A stretch of DNA of 64,000 nucleotides from Glandiceps talaboti (Eukaryota > Hemichordata > Enteropneusta > Spengelidae), in assembly GCF_964340395.1 (NCBI RefSeq), contig NC_135569.1:6060040-6124039 (forward strand). The letters are read 5' to 3'. The notes beneath the pieces are model-generated. The model saw only the letters and a program-made list of their open reading frames with translations, ran no database searches and was not told where the DNA came from. Below are positions 22,447 through 35,124 of this stretch, piece after piece. The translations under genes and the position numbers were made by a program. Each line of letters starts with the position of its first letter. Position 1 is the stretch's first letter.

Positions 22447-24400
22447 ATGTCTTTTTACGCTGAAATATACCGACCAATATTACATAAGAAGTTCTTCATT
22501 TTGCTGGTAAGTTCACCGTTATACCGGTATTTGGCCGGATTAGCACTCGATGTATTTGTAAGTGACTGGCATGTCGACACGACGTGTATAAATATAATGC
22601 TATTTGTGGTATCGCTACGGTATCGAATGAGATTACTCGTAGGTTACCACTATAACTGTGTTTTGTTTTTTGAACCCAGAATATTTCTACGATAACCACG
22701 CATAGGGAGCATTCGTTTTTTACGGGGAGGGGGTCGGTGGAATTCGGGGGGGGGGGGTTGACTTTTACAAAGCAGTTTTTAGGGGGGGGGGGTCAAATTT
22801 TATATCCAATGGTTTGGGGGGGGGGGTCAATTTTTACAACAGATTTGTATGGAATCATAGCAAAAAACAACAGAATTTACAAAAAAATGTACAAAATAGA
22901 ATACAAACATGTCTTTATTCTGTCTGATCAGGTGATAACAAGTAAAAAAAAGAAAACACAGAATCACAAAAATAAAACTTTCAGGCTGTGGCAATATAAT
23001 GACATACCTCACTTTTAAAACTCTTTAAAAACTCTTTAAAAACAACAGAACTCATTCAAATTAATTTTTGACCACTTACCAAACATATCAAAGAAACAAT
23101 TGACCTGAGTGAATTCCACCATAAAAATCGTAAAATGGCCGCCACGTGGCCCCGGCCGGCGGGGACTAACAAACATAGATAAGAACACAAAAGAGATAGT
23201 TACTAAGTTAGTCTGACGAGTCACTTTGACTCTTCAGTTCACTGTAGTCAACTGTATCTACAGATCCACTTTGTTCCGTGTCACTTTGACTGTCAAGTTC
23301 ACTCAGGTCAATTGTTTCTTTGCTATCAGTGGCTAAGTGGTCAAAAATTAATTTGAATGAGTGCTCATCAATATATTTCAAGTTGTACATGGGCACAAGC
23401 AATTTGGCTTCCGATGCATTTACAGAGCTAACATTACCAATTAATACCATGATGGCTGGTGCTGGTCTACCAGTATCAAAAGGGTGAAATTCCACCATTA
23501 TAATCTTGTTGTAGAGAGTCTCTACACGGCGTTGTAATGCTTGCATTTTTCTCTGTCTCGCCTTTCTGTTGTTTTATAGGGGGGGGGGGGTCACATTTTA
23601 CAATTGATGGATTTAGGGGGGGGGGGGTCAAATTTTAGAAAAGTAATGTTTAGGGGGGGGGGGTTGCTTTTTACATTTAATTCATACCTCAAATTCCACC
23701 GACCCCCCCCCCCCCCCTCCCCGTAAAAAACGAATGCTCCCTTAGACCATTTTCTGCCCTAGATTGAGGTCAACGCGTGGTATGTTTAGTAAATTCACAT
23801 TACACACTACATGTGCGTCTGCAGTAACAGATTAGATAGGACGACTCAATCTCAAATTTGCTGTGGACGAACACCCGTTAACACAGGATACGAGCACTCA
23901 AAACTACTGGCCACTGTTCCCGACTGCTCACTTATATATAAACACGATAAATGAGTATATTTCCGTGCATTGATCTATTATGAGAAGGCGGCAACATGAC
24001 GTTTTGTTCGTGACAAGTAGATCTATAAATATATTAAGACATGAAAGAGCAATGCCTATATAACCCATTATTATGTTTCAGGTAATAATTTTTTGCATTT
24101 TTTTTTTATCATCTGCAGTTTGGTTTTCTGTATACTTCAATCATGCTTATATTATTTACTTATTTCATCTTTGTAACCTTTAATAATTCATCTGGGAATT
24201 ATTATGTGTTAGAATAAACATTGATACATTGGTATGAATGACAGATCCATGTATCAACAATGGAAGTTATAATCACCAAGTGATAGCCAGGCTCAGAAAT
24301 AACATTTTCAAAAAAATTTTTCGTAATCAGAGAATTGTTATGAATAAAAATGACCACTTAGGAATGAAACATAAAACACCATTGTGGAGCCATTATTTAT

Positions 24401-24472
<72 letters not shown>

Positions 24473-24491
24473 TGTGTGTAGTATGTATATG

Positions 24492-24523
<32 letters not shown>

Positions 24524-27500
24524 TGTATGTATGTATGTATGTATGTATGTGTGTTCATGTGAATGTCTTGACATCATTTCTATCATTTCATTCTCTGTTC
24601 CAGGTGCTGTTGTCACTGACCAACACCACAAATGGCGGGGGAAAATGTTACAAAACAGATCCTACTAAAAGGACTTACAGAGATGGTGACAAGTCATGTG
24701 ACCTTTGTTTACCCGGACAATTTAAGGTAGCAACATGCAGCAACAGTTTAGGAACAAGGTAAATAACAGTTGAACATTACAGCAAGTATCAATCCACCAA
24801 CATTTGTTTTATTATTAATATTACTATTTTTGCCCGATTTCTTCTTTTACAGCACTTTGGAATTCCAAAATAGCCCATAATTACTGTCACTCTTGCAGTA
24901 CAGTGGTGTAGAAGCATGATTCCCACGCATGTGCCTCATGGTTCTGTGCTGTGGAAACCGAACCAGTATACCTTTGGATCATGCTTTCTTTAGGAAATAA
25001 ATAAAACTTTGTTTCTGAACTGTGGTGTCAGGCAAATAAACCAAATTTAGCCAAATTTAGCTCTAACTTTAATCTGCATCTGTATCAAGTACAACTTATT
25101 ATAGAAACATATTTATATGTAAAACTGTAAACAAAGCCTGTTTGGACCAGAGACTTTATTATCTGACTTGATAATGCCATTCACTAGAACAAGCCAGTAA
25201 GTCAAGCCTGATTGCCAAACACTAAGAAAAAGTTTTCAGTAATACATGTCTTTGTTTTCCATTCACAGATGTGCAGAATGTCCTATGAATACCTACATGC
25301 CATTCTATAATGAATGTGAAGATTGCTGGATTTGTGCCAACTTGTGTAATGGATTGCATCAGATAGTAAGTAGGAATCGATCATTTCTTGATTCTCACTC
25401 ATTATCTAGTTACTGTTATATTAAAATCATTACAACGAAACAAAACATTGTCTGGCTCAACAAAAATCTTACCAAAAGTGCTACATTATTTCATCTGGTT
25501 CAAAAAAAATCTTACTATAAACAGTTCTACATTTTATCATCAGACTCAGTGCTACATTTCAGCATCAAATATCTGACTATTGAACACTGCTACATTTCAT
25601 AGTCTGGCTCAATAAAAATATTACTGAGTTTGCTTTATCATCTGACTCAACAAAAATCTTAATTACCAACAAACAGATATTTCTATAGCATGCAAGACAA
25701 TAAAATGTATAGTAATACGAGTAAGATTTTTGTCAAGGCAGACGATAAAATGTATTAATACGAGTAAGATTTTTGTCGAGGCGGACGATAAAATGTAGTA
25801 ATGGGAGTAAGATTTTTGTTGAGCCAGGTGATGTTTTGATTCAGATTTTATTATTTTTAATTGTAATATAACATTTTGGTTCCGTCTATAGTAAGTCTTT
25901 GTACTTTCAACATGCTGTACCAAGTGTCATTAATCCAATTCAGTTGTTTACTTTCCCTGTTTGTAACAGATTCCATTTGTCCATGTTCTGATGTCGCCAG
26001 TTGTATCAGAATCTGCTAATATATTAGAATCTACTTAGTGTACTAATGATTACTAAACAGTGTACTGTATAAATATTGTCATATCATATCATACATTTAA
26101 TAATGATGACAATAATTTTTATCTACCTTTGAAAAAAAATATATACACATACTGAGTCCTAACATCAGTTTCGATTACTAGTACTATATAGCATATATCA
26201 AAACCAATCATACTGTATAATGTATAGAATTTAAAGGTTTAACTACTTCCTTCCTCTGATACATTATCCCAAAGGAAGTGGTGTATGAAATACAGTTATA
26301 TATACAGTGTTTAAATCAGAGTTATTGATTCCTGTATTGTGTTGTATATAAATGAGTCACCCAACAGATGAGTGTTGTGTACTAAATTACCTTCGAGATT
26401 TGGTATACTGGTTGTTCTGAGGAATATTGTCACATCAGATATCTAAGTCCCTGGGCTATCAAACATTGAAACAATCAACATTATCAAGTTGGATAGCCAA
26501 GTCCCTGGCATTGTCACACCAGATAGCCAAGTCTGTCAAATGATATTGTCAAGCCAGATATCCAAGACCCTGGGTTATCAAATGATATTGTCAAGCCAGA
26601 TAGCCAAGACCCTGGGTTATCAAATCATATTGTCAAGCCAGATAGCCAAGTCTTTGGGCAAGCACAAAGTATTATGAAGCCAAGTCTCTGAGCTAGCACA
26701 AAGTATTGTCAAGCCAAGTCTCTGGGCTAGCACACAGTATTGTCAAGCCAATTTTAGTCTCTGGGCTAGCACAAAGTATTGTCAAGCCAAGTCTCTGGAC
26801 TAGCGCAGAGTATTGTCAAGCTACATATCCAAGTCTCTAGTGTAACTTAGGATTACGGTAGCATACAACATCCCTGTAGAATGATGGATTATTGTTGCAT
26901 GTCTGTGTAGTAGAATATAATTATCACATTTATTCTACAGAAAGTCCAGCCAGCCAGGCTTTGTACTTTCTGTATACTTGATTACTTGTATTGATTATTA
27001 CTACATGTATCAACTTTTACTACATATGATGTTGGGCGATAGAATAATAGCTAGCACCTTCATAACCCATCCTTGAAATCTTGTTGAAGATTCGTTCTAC
27101 GACATGTGTTCATGCAGCCATTTTTGGGATTTTGTAGGGTTTGTAGGAAGACCATAGCAGTGGTGATGATAGACTGTAAGATACGTTGTGACGTTTTGCC
27201 CTCACCGGCCTCTCAGTGTCAGGGGTTGGCCGATGTTTGAGGGCACCCTGTCCCGGCGTACCTTACAGACTATGGTGATGACATCATGAATAGACCAATT
27301 TCTTTGTCTTAATTAACACTATGTTTGTATGTAAGTTGTCAGCAGTAATTGAAAGGCATACATTATAAGGCTGACTGAACTTTGCCTTGAATGATGCCAT
27401 GGACAGTAAAAATACAAAAATATATACTGGTAGTATTATGTGTATGTAAAAGTGATAGAAACAACCAAATTAATGAGCAAGTTCTCCATTTACCATGATC

Positions 27501-28360
27501 TACTGAGTATTTTCAAAATTGTTCAGCTATTTCTGACCATTTCATAGCTACACTGCCTTCATGGCTAAATTCCGTGACTTTTGGTACATTTTTGAGACTC
27601 GATGACACTGCATGCACACAATGTAAAAGTGGTACCTTTTGTGTAAAGGTAATTTAAACATTATATGACTTCAAGAAAAAAAATCACATGCCAGTAAGAC
27701 ATGCTCAAAAGTAAGTCGTCTATAATTTGACATAGGTTTCAAAAACATTCAACATTATTAAATATTTCGTGTTCAACAACATTAATGATGTTTTTTTTGT
27801 CATGTTGAAATTAAGTTTTTTTTTACTTACACCAATTTTTTTCAATTTGTTGTCATTGTTTACAAACAAACTTTCTTCACTGGATTTCGTGAAAAAATAT
27901 CGCCTAAACAGTGTAAGTTATAATTTCACCATTCTCTTGCTGTGGTGATGGATTTTTTGTTATGTAAGTTTGTAGTGCTGTGGTGTACTAGTGTAAATTG
28001 TCTTCATTTCTTTGGTAGAAAGGAGCAATCTAGCTCAGATAACCAACACAATTTTGTCGGTTGTCTGAGATAGAACTATCATGGAATATATTAATCAACA
28101 CATTTTAAGAATTACCTCTTTGAAAATTGCTGCTGCCCAGTGGTAAATATATATTTAGTACCCACAACCATGTGATATTACTAAACTAGTGTTTTAGTGT
28201 TTGTATAGTTTTATCTAGTTTGGTATATGCACATACCTACACATGAATATGTGCACGCATGCATACATACATACATACATACATACATACATACATACAT
28301 ACATACATACATACATACATACATACATACATACATACATACATACATACATACATACAT

Positions 28361-28399
<39 letters not shown>

Positions 28400-28648
28400 T
28401 ACATACATACATACATACATACATACATACATACATACATGATACATACATACATACATGATACATACATACATACACACATACATACATACATACATAC
28501 ATACATACATACATACATACATACACAAGTACGTATGTGCATGCATACATACACATGTATGTATGTGCGTGCATGTATTACTTGTGTGCGTGCATGCATG
28601 CATGTGTGCATATGTACGTACATACGTACACATACACACACACACACA

Positions 28649-28698
<50 letters not shown>

Positions 28699-31600
28699 AT
28701 GTATATTTTGCAGTCTTTTGGTGCATTGGAAGCATATGGTTGTATCACTGTTTTTTTGTAAAACACTTTGTCACAAGCAATTTCCTATCATCTCAATCTC
28801 ATAAAGAACAAGAAGCACTTTACAAGGTTCAATATGGTTGGTTAGAAAAAATATCAAGGGTGCAAAAATGATAGAATTATAGAGTTCATAAAATGAATTA
28901 AAATCACCGACACTTCAAATTAATACTTTTCAACAATAAGTGGCAGTTGTATATTCTCTGTCTTACATTCTATTTGATATCTTTGTGATTGTTAGGAAAT
29001 TAATTTTAAAAAAAAGAGAAAAAAAGTTGCAGTTAGGAATAACTATGTAATTAATACACTAGGCACTTGTGAAAAGCAAACTGATCTATCTAGTGGCAGT
29101 GAGTAAACAAGGCTAGAGATTCTGGTTGAAAGTGCCTGTAATTGCTCCTCAGTGCTTTCTCGGTTTGTAGTCATGTGAAAGTGATGAAAAAAACAATCTC
29201 CAGAAAACAATAATCTGTTGTTTGTAATTGTTAAATGATAATTAGTATAATGTTAATTGTATAATTTATACCCTCCAATCAGTGGAAACCTTGTAATGTA
29301 AGTGCTTCAGGTCACCCCATAAGCCTAGTATATTGATCTCTCAGTTATTGGTGAATTACATAATATACTTGCTGATGCATGAGTGAAACAGCAAGGCATC
29401 TTCATTTCTCCTGTATGACCTATACCATATGTTGAATATTTCCTAATTGATAATGTACACTCTAACCTAATTAACGCTGTAACATAATTATCTGCATAAT
29501 CTCATCAGACAACTCAAGAGTGTAATGGTACTCACAGAAGAGAATGTGGCTGTGATGTTGGCACCTACATGCTTGCTTCTGGGGATCGCTGTGTACGTCA
29601 CTCGTGTCCTGCTGGACAAAGAGTTCATGTCCGTGGTATGTAAATTAGATTAGATTCTAATTTTTTCCTCTTGATATTTCATGCAATGGCAATTGAATGA
29701 TGTATGGGAAGAAACACAGAAGTTGAACAGTTTTGGATTTCATATAATTATTTGAGATACTGAATAAGACTTAGAGTGCTCTCCCTGTTAAAGGGGAACA
29801 CCACTCCAGGAAATAGAGACATTTTCATAAACTATGGGTTCTAGAGTCACTTCATGATTTTACAGCACCTACAATTATTTACGATTTCAGGGAAACATCA
29901 AGTTGATCTTGTACATTTATATGGTATCTTTGCTATGGGCTATTGCATCATGTGAGATAGCAGAAATATATTATTCAAGATTCATGAGTACAAAATGCTG
30001 AAAAACAGATGTCATGAATATTCAGTGTTCCACCATTGAATGATGTATTTCTATTTCCCATGATGCAATAGCCCATAGAAAAAATACCATATAAATAATG
30101 TACTGGTATGTGTGACTTTAAATTAAGGTATAAAATAATTGATTTTGACTAAATTTGAGATAAGCACTTTCACATACTTTCTGTCTGATATTATAGGTCA
30201 AGCAGGAACTGACATACGTTGTCGACCTTGCCTTCCCCACTCGTACTCCGATACCATTAACAGCAGAGTAAGCTGTATTCCCCACACCAACTGTACAACA
30301 ATTGGAAGAGACTACGATTGGATGGGTAATGCTACCCATAATGCAAAGTGCAGAGATCGAGAGTTTGGTGGATACAATACAACTGTACAACCCAATGTAA
30401 AGCAATCCGTCCATTCTGTAGACAATGCTGACTCTGCTGATTCAGAAATGTCTGACAGAGAGATAACCGGAAATAGCAAAGGTAAACTTGAAAGTTAGAT
30501 TTTCTAAGATTTTCAACTCCGAGGAGCAGTGCAAATTACATATTCATGATCACACTGAGTAATAAGTATGATGTATCCCTTATGAAAATTTAATAATACC
30601 ACACTAGTATGACAACATTTTCCCGGCATCATCCTTACAAGCTTTGCAACAAACAATATGCAGCAAGTCGCACATCTCTGTACAGTGCAAAACCTGTGGG
30701 GGGTACTGCATACCAGTATGTTCTGCCTCGATTGTCATTGATTACTATTTATGAGTTAGTCCATGAATATTAAGTAGGGATGTGTAACTCACGATCACAT
30801 AAATGACCAAAAATGTTCACCAGCTTGGTAGCTCAAAGGTTATAACATGCAAGCAGTTCAAAGATTTCAGTGCAACTGAACTGATATGGTTCAGTAGTGC
30901 TATAGGCATGGTGTGGTGTCTCTCGAGTCTGTCACTCAATGATTAATAAAGCTAAAGGCTGGTAGAACACAGCAGAAACCAACCAAACATGGCAGCCTGG
31001 GTTACAATGATGGTGTTAGTATATTATTGTGGGGAGAACTCTGCAGTTTTGTTGGCACAGATGAACAGAGTTCAGCCGTAACAAAATTGCTCATAGCAAT
31101 TAACTTACAGTAAATGATCGTGCATATTGCATAACGACAGGACTGACTCAGCATGTAGATTAAACAATATCAAACACTTTTGGTGTTGTGCTGCAATGCC
31201 ATTGGCACTATTTTCTTGATGGGGTTTTACTTTTCTGTTTCCCTAGATACAACTGTGACAGAAGACAGTACTTATTCAGGTAACAGAATAACGCCCTACC
31301 CATCATCACCTAATAGTACAAATCAACACTCAACTGATCAGGGACTTACTAATATTGCCATTGGCTTATTTGTCGCTACTGGAGTCATCATCATGGTTTG
31401 CTTGTCTTGCCTTTGTGTTCACTGTAAAAACGGGAAGAAATCACCTAGGCGCAAGTGTAGCATATCACGCAAAGCAAAGAGACGCTGTTCTTTCCAATGC
31501 CTCCTCCAGCAAAATGTGATACTGAAACCAGGTAAGAGCAAAATTTAAGACAGATTATAAAATATTATATAGTTATCAACATGCCTGTAAAAGTGTATGA

Positions 31601-32709
31601 TCATATGTATGAAAAAAAAAGAGATAAAACTCTCCTTAAAAAATTCATTTCTAGGAAATGCATTAATGTTTTGTTCCAGTTGTTATATGGATAAAAAGAA
31701 CATGATAAGTATAATAAATATATCACGTAACAAAAAATATATTGTGTATTTTGGTAAGTTATATAAATTATAATGATATAATTTATCACATAAACATGGG
31801 CAAATCTTAACCTGCCCTCTATGGCAGGATTAGAAAAAAGTCACAACATCACTGATTGTATGAATTATGACAACCGTATGAGACCATATCTGAGTGAAAA
31901 TTGTCAACAAAACATATTTCAAAGTTTCCTTCTGACTTTAATTGTTATTTCTATGTCATTCAGACTGTTAAAGTACAATTATGAATTGAAAGTTCGCCAA
32001 CAATTTAATTTTTTTTAAAACTGACCAAAAGATCACCATTTTTATTCATGTTTACGATGTTACGATGGAAAACAAAGGTGGGCAAAAAAATAGGACAGCC
32101 CACACAGTCTGCAGATATAGGGGGAAACATAAAATAACCCTCCCTACTTCAGTGAAAACAACTGCAGAGCCAATCATGAACAAGCAAATGACATCTGCCC
32201 TACATACACACTTGCTGTGAAGTACTAAATAAAAAGAACAATAACTGCAATAAATAGAAGATTGAGCAAGGTTTGTTGAGAATTTAAAAAAAAAAAGTTG
32301 CATCGTCGCATCGATTTAATATAGACAATTTATCCTGACCACAATTCTTCTCTTTTTTTGTCTCACCTGCACTGTATTTTTTGTTACTCTTCTAACAGAT
32401 CACAAACCTGAAAAACTCCTAAATGGAATTGCCAATGGTATTCTGACCAAATATCATAAGAAGTTTCTACGAAACCTGCCATCCCCTGGACTTACTGATA
32501 CAGAAATTGATAATGTTGAGTATTGTAAATATGATCTATGTGAAACAGTTTACAAATGTCTTGTCTGCTGGAAGAAGAAATTTTCTACGGAGTGTTTCCC
32601 ATTGAAAGAACTTCTCGGAGTTCTCAAAGAATATGACGATAAACTTTCAAGACGGCTGTTTGATGAACACTGTACAATTGAAGGAGTTACTAATATTACT
32701 TGTACATAA
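22447..32709 (+). CDS. Gene B: TNF receptor superfamily member with death domain (7 exons, 439 aa)
   Basis: Coding exons: 22447-22506, 24604-24758, 25269-25365, 29509-29635, 30197-30481, 31247-31531 and 32399-32709. The total is 1320 bases (440 codons with stop), all with AG/GT borders. Exon 1 (MSFYAEIYRP.. to a GTAAGT donor) joins VLLSLTNTT of exon 2 to complete a signal peptide with core FFILLVLLSL. Exons 2-5 are four CRDs (CDLCLPGQF; CAECPMNTYMP; CGCDVGTY; CRPCLPHSYS and HTNCT). A Thr/Asn-rich stalk with NRITPYPS leads to a membrane helix at about 277-300 and a Cys/Lys-rich juxtamembrane part. The last exon is a death domain (about 345-425; FLRNLPSPGL, VYKCLVCWKK). An AATAAA follows the stop by about 10 bases. 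The upstream exon 1 is chosen over a three-codon alternative at 24073. It is divergent from A and convergent with C. Confidence 0.86.
22705..23741. mobile_element. G-tract terminal-inverted-repeat transposon in gene B intron 1
   Basis: The left end GGGAGCATTCGTTTTTTACG is matched by the right end CGTAAAAAACGAATGCTCCC, and the inverted repeat continues through the G/C runs to GGTGGAATT and its complement. Runs of 9-15 G separated by short TCAAATTTTA-type spacers occur just inside both ends. The length is 1037 bp. No clean target duplication is visible (CATA on the left, TTAG on the right). It holds a 112-codon minus-strand frame. Confidence 0.75.
23208..23546 (-). CDS. Small acidic-tailed ORF inside the G-tract element, function unknown
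   Basis: 112 codons from ATG (MQALQRRVETLYNK) to a stop at 23208. The N-terminus is basic and helix-prone. The middle (about residues 17-70) looks globular, with MVEFHPFDTGRPAPAIMVLIG. The tail is Ser/Asp/Glu-rich and contains a repeated S-E-L-(D/K)-S-Q-S-D motif. I do not recognise the family and see no transposase catalytic motif. It could be an element-encoded protein, a captured host fragment or a chance frame. Confidence 0.35.
   Translation of the reverse strand: MQALQRRVETLYNKIIMVEFHPFDTGRPAPAIMVLIGNVSSVNASEAKLLVPMYNLKYIDEHSFKLIFDHLATDSKETIDLSELDSQSDTEQSGSVDTVDYSELKSQSDSSD
24404..24548. repeat. (GT)n / (GTAT)n microsatellite just upstream of gene B exon 2
   Basis: The (GT)n run is followed by (GTAT)n. 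It ends about 55 bp before the exon 2 acceptor. A long frame across it and exon 2 is a repeat artefact. Confidence 0.95.
25440..25830. repeat. Irregular tandem and inverted repeat of CTCAACAAAAATCTTACC-type units
   Basis: Copies of TGGCTCAACAAAAATCTTACC and TGCTACATTTCATCATCTGA occur in one orientation up to about 25660. The complementary form (GTAAGATTTTTGTCGAGGC, GATAAAATGTA) follows to about 25830, making a large imperfect hairpin. The same units occur at 37755-37915. Confidence 0.7.
26445..26830. repeat. Minisatellite, about 40-45 bp units
   Basis: Units read TATTGTCAAGCCAGATAGCC followed by AAGTCTCTGGGCTAGCACA or close variants, about nine times, with the second half drifting in length. 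It lies in gene B intron 3. The units run head to tail without the equal-length unique spacers of a CRISPR array. Confidence 0.85.
27170..27272. mobile_element. MITE family 1, copy 2, with 9-bp target duplication
   Basis: It starts TAGACTGTAAG and ends CTTACAGACTA, flanked by TGGTGATGA at 27161-27169 and 27273-27281. Its interior is the reverse complement of copy 1 (5628-5727), including TTGGCCGATGTTTGAGGGCA. It lies in gene B intron 3. Confidence 0.85.
28258..28696. repeat. (CATA)n/(CA)n compound microsatellite
   Basis: CATA blocks flank two CA runs (28360-28394 and 28632-28695), with GTAC/GCAT variants between. Open frames here are artefacts. Confidence 0.95.
29790..30115. repeat. Dispersed inverted-repeat element with GGGGAACACCACTCC end
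   Basis: It begins AAAGGGGAACACCACTCCAG, and an internal pair GGGCTATTGCATCATG / CATGATGCAATAGCCC forms a hairpin (29937-29952 and 30060-30075). A diverged reverse copy (ACTCCAGAACCCATAGTTTAT..GGTATTCCCC) lies at 53220-53375 in gene D. Confidence 0.6.
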
Positions 32710-32929
32710 CGCTATAAATAAACAAAGCGGGAATCCCCCCCCCCAAAAAAAAAAATAAATAAATAAAAATAAATAAATAAATAAATAAATAAAATAATAA
32801 TAAAAAAAAAAAAAATAATAATAAAAAAAAAATAAATACCACCAATGGCGTTGTAGCACAACTGTACAGTTTCTAATAGTTTATCCATATGCTAGTCCAT
32901 GCTAACAATAAGTGGTCATTTGTTGAATA

Positions 32930-33480
32930 ACTATCCAGTTGCCTATCCAACCATGTTGCTATCTTTACGATATATGCTATCATTTGAGTGTTGCTATGGG
33001 CGTGGTCATGTTGTTAGATATATGTGCATACATTTTTGTATGTTTTTGTTCACTTGTGTATGAATTCCTGATATTATCTTTGCAATATATGTGATCATTT
33101 GGCTGTTGCTATGGGTGTGGTCTTGTTGCTAGGAACATTTGCATACATTTTTTGAATGTTTGTTCATATGTCTTTCTATTCCTGTTGTTATCTTTGCAAT
33201 GTAGGTGATTATTTGGCTGTTGCTATGGGCGTGGTCATGTTGCTAGGCAAATTTACATACATTTTTTGAATGTTTATTCAATTGTCTATTAATTCCTGTT
33301 ATCTTTGTGAAATACACGACTGTTTGGCTGTTGCTATGGGCGTGGTCATGGTTGCTAGGGTATTTGCATACATTTTTTGAATGTTTACTCATTTGCCTAC
33401 CAGATGATGTTGTTATTTGACCAAAATATACTGCCATTTGGTTGTTGCTAAGGGTGTGGTCATGGTCGATAGGGCCAATT
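32930..33480. repeat. Tandem repeat, about 107 bp x 5, downstream of gene B's death-domain exon
   Basis: Each unit carries GGCTGTTGCTATGGGCGTGG, GTTGCTAGG, TTTGCATACATTTTTTGAATG and a TCTTTGCAAT-type link. The first and last units have diverged most. The array lies between the death-domain exon and the alternative last exon of gene B. Confidence 0.85.
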
Positions 33481-34010
33481 TTGTCAAAAATGTTTTGAAG
33501 AAAATCTGCATAATTACACTTTCAGAAACATCTCACCAAGTTTCAGACTCAGTGACCAAGTACTTTTTGAGATGTAAATGGACATTTTTACACCTAATTT
33601 GCATATCACTCATGGAATCATTGTATGTTTAATATTTCTTCGTCCATACATCCCTAGATACATTCCCATTAAATTTCAGCCCAATCCGCTTGCTCGGTAC
33701 TATTGGAATTATAGATTTTTAACCAAAAAGACACATTTTTAGCCCCAATTTGCATATCACTGATGGAATCATCATGTCATGAATAAATCTTACTTTACAC
33801 CCCCTTAAGAATGTTCCCACCAAATTTCGCACCAATTTGCCCAGTAGTTTCTGAGTTTAAGTTTTTTGACCAAAAATCACATTTTTTGACCCAAATCACA
33901 CACCTGTGATGCGATCATTTTGATTTGAACAATTTCCCAACTAGACACCCAAGGTAATGGACCCACCAAATATCATGGTAATCGGTTCAGCAGTTTTTGA
34001 CTTTAAGTTG

Positions 34011-34064
<54 letters not shown>

Positions 34065-34120
34065 GACAGACAGACGCCAGGCGATCCCTATAGCACTACT
34101 GAACCTCAGTTCAGTTGTGC
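33480..34120. repeat. Dispersed repeat ending in (CA)n-(CAGA)n and a short palindrome
   Basis: The part TTAAGTTTTTTGACCAAAAAT..AATTTCCCAACTAGACACC..TTTTTGACTTTAAGTTGTTT, then (CA)n and (CAGA)n, then TAGCACTACTGAACCTCAGTTCAG..TGCTA recurs in the same order at 36545-36936. The terminal sequence is a hairpin. A third trace of the palindrome is at about 30873-30905. Confidence 0.8.
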
Positions 34121-34168
34121 TAATAAAAACCTAAAAAGAACCTCAGATTTATATTTTCTTCCTTTCAG

Positions 34169-34293
34169 TTTTGGATATTAATGTCCCAGTTGAATACAAG
34201 CAAACTCAAACTGAAAATAATCAAGATGCTAAGCCAATATTCAAATTTGATTCCTTCAAATCAGAATCCATATCAATATGTACAGTAATATAG
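34169..34293 (+). CDS. Gene B candidate alternative last exon (no death domain)
   Basis: A good acceptor (TTTTCTTCCTTTCAG) at 34168 opens a phase-1 frame that fits the phase-1 donor of exon 6 (31531). It gives 41 further residues, from LDINVPVEY to ESISICTVI, before TAG at 34291-34293. It contains PIFKFDSFK, loosely like the YFSFK in gene A's read-through tail. Splicing exon 6 to it would skip the death-domain exon. No known domain is present. The support is splice-site quality, phase and open length only. Confidence 0.4.
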
Positions 34294-35124
34294 AAATCTA
34301 TGATCAATTTTGTTTACTATGAATATATTTTGTTTTTTCAAAATATACCCGAGTTGATAACTGAGAAATGGTTGTTGGATTGTATAGCAGATTTATACAG
34401 GGATCTGAAGTGAATTTGTAATATATGTCAAACGACACAGTAGTGAAGCTTTGAGTAAATATTTCAGAATCACAAATATTTTTAAATTATTCGGATTATT
34501 CAGATTCATTTACTCTGTATAGCCAGTGGCTGTGTCAGATTGTTACAAATATTTCTACGTGAAATTTACAGTCTTGGATGCAATATATGTATGCAAATCA
34601 GTGATATCTGAAAGTATTTATATATAAATATTCAAGTAATGTATAGTTCTTCCTTTATTTTGAGGAGAGCTACCTGTTGAACTGAAGTGTTGAATATATT
34701 CACTGATACTTTTAATATTTTAAAGGGAAATAGATTCATTATAGAAACAAAATTAAGGCTAGCTTATATTCTGATAAGAAATCAAGCATTCCAGTATATA
34801 TTTTGGAAACATTGAGAGTAAAGAAAAGTTTCAGTATATAAAATATAAAGACTTAAATTGTACCCATTATCTTTGTCATATACATGTATATGTTTGTAGT
34901 ACAAAATAATACATTTTTCAAAAAACCTGGTTTTTCACTTTTATATTCAATCTTTGTATACATGTACATGTAGAAATAACCGTTATAGAACCAACATGAA
35001 ACTATTTAGTATACTTGTAGATATAGTATATATATGACTGTACATGTATTATCTGTCGTGTATAGACTTTTATAAGTGTTGTACTCATTACCCTGGGTAA
35101 TCTGAAACTTTCTGATTGTTCGAG

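Noticed and set aside
24073-24081. Three-codon first exon (ATG TTT CAG) directly upstream of gene B exon 2
   Set aside because: It is phase-compatible, but gives a start without a positively charged region and a very short signal. The exon at 22447-22506 has a consensus GTAAGT donor and makes a normal signal peptide.
26445-26830. Repeat array resembling a CRISPR array
   Set aside because: The units are contiguous with drifting sequence and no unique equal-length spacers, and the genome is eukaryotic. It is a minisatellite.
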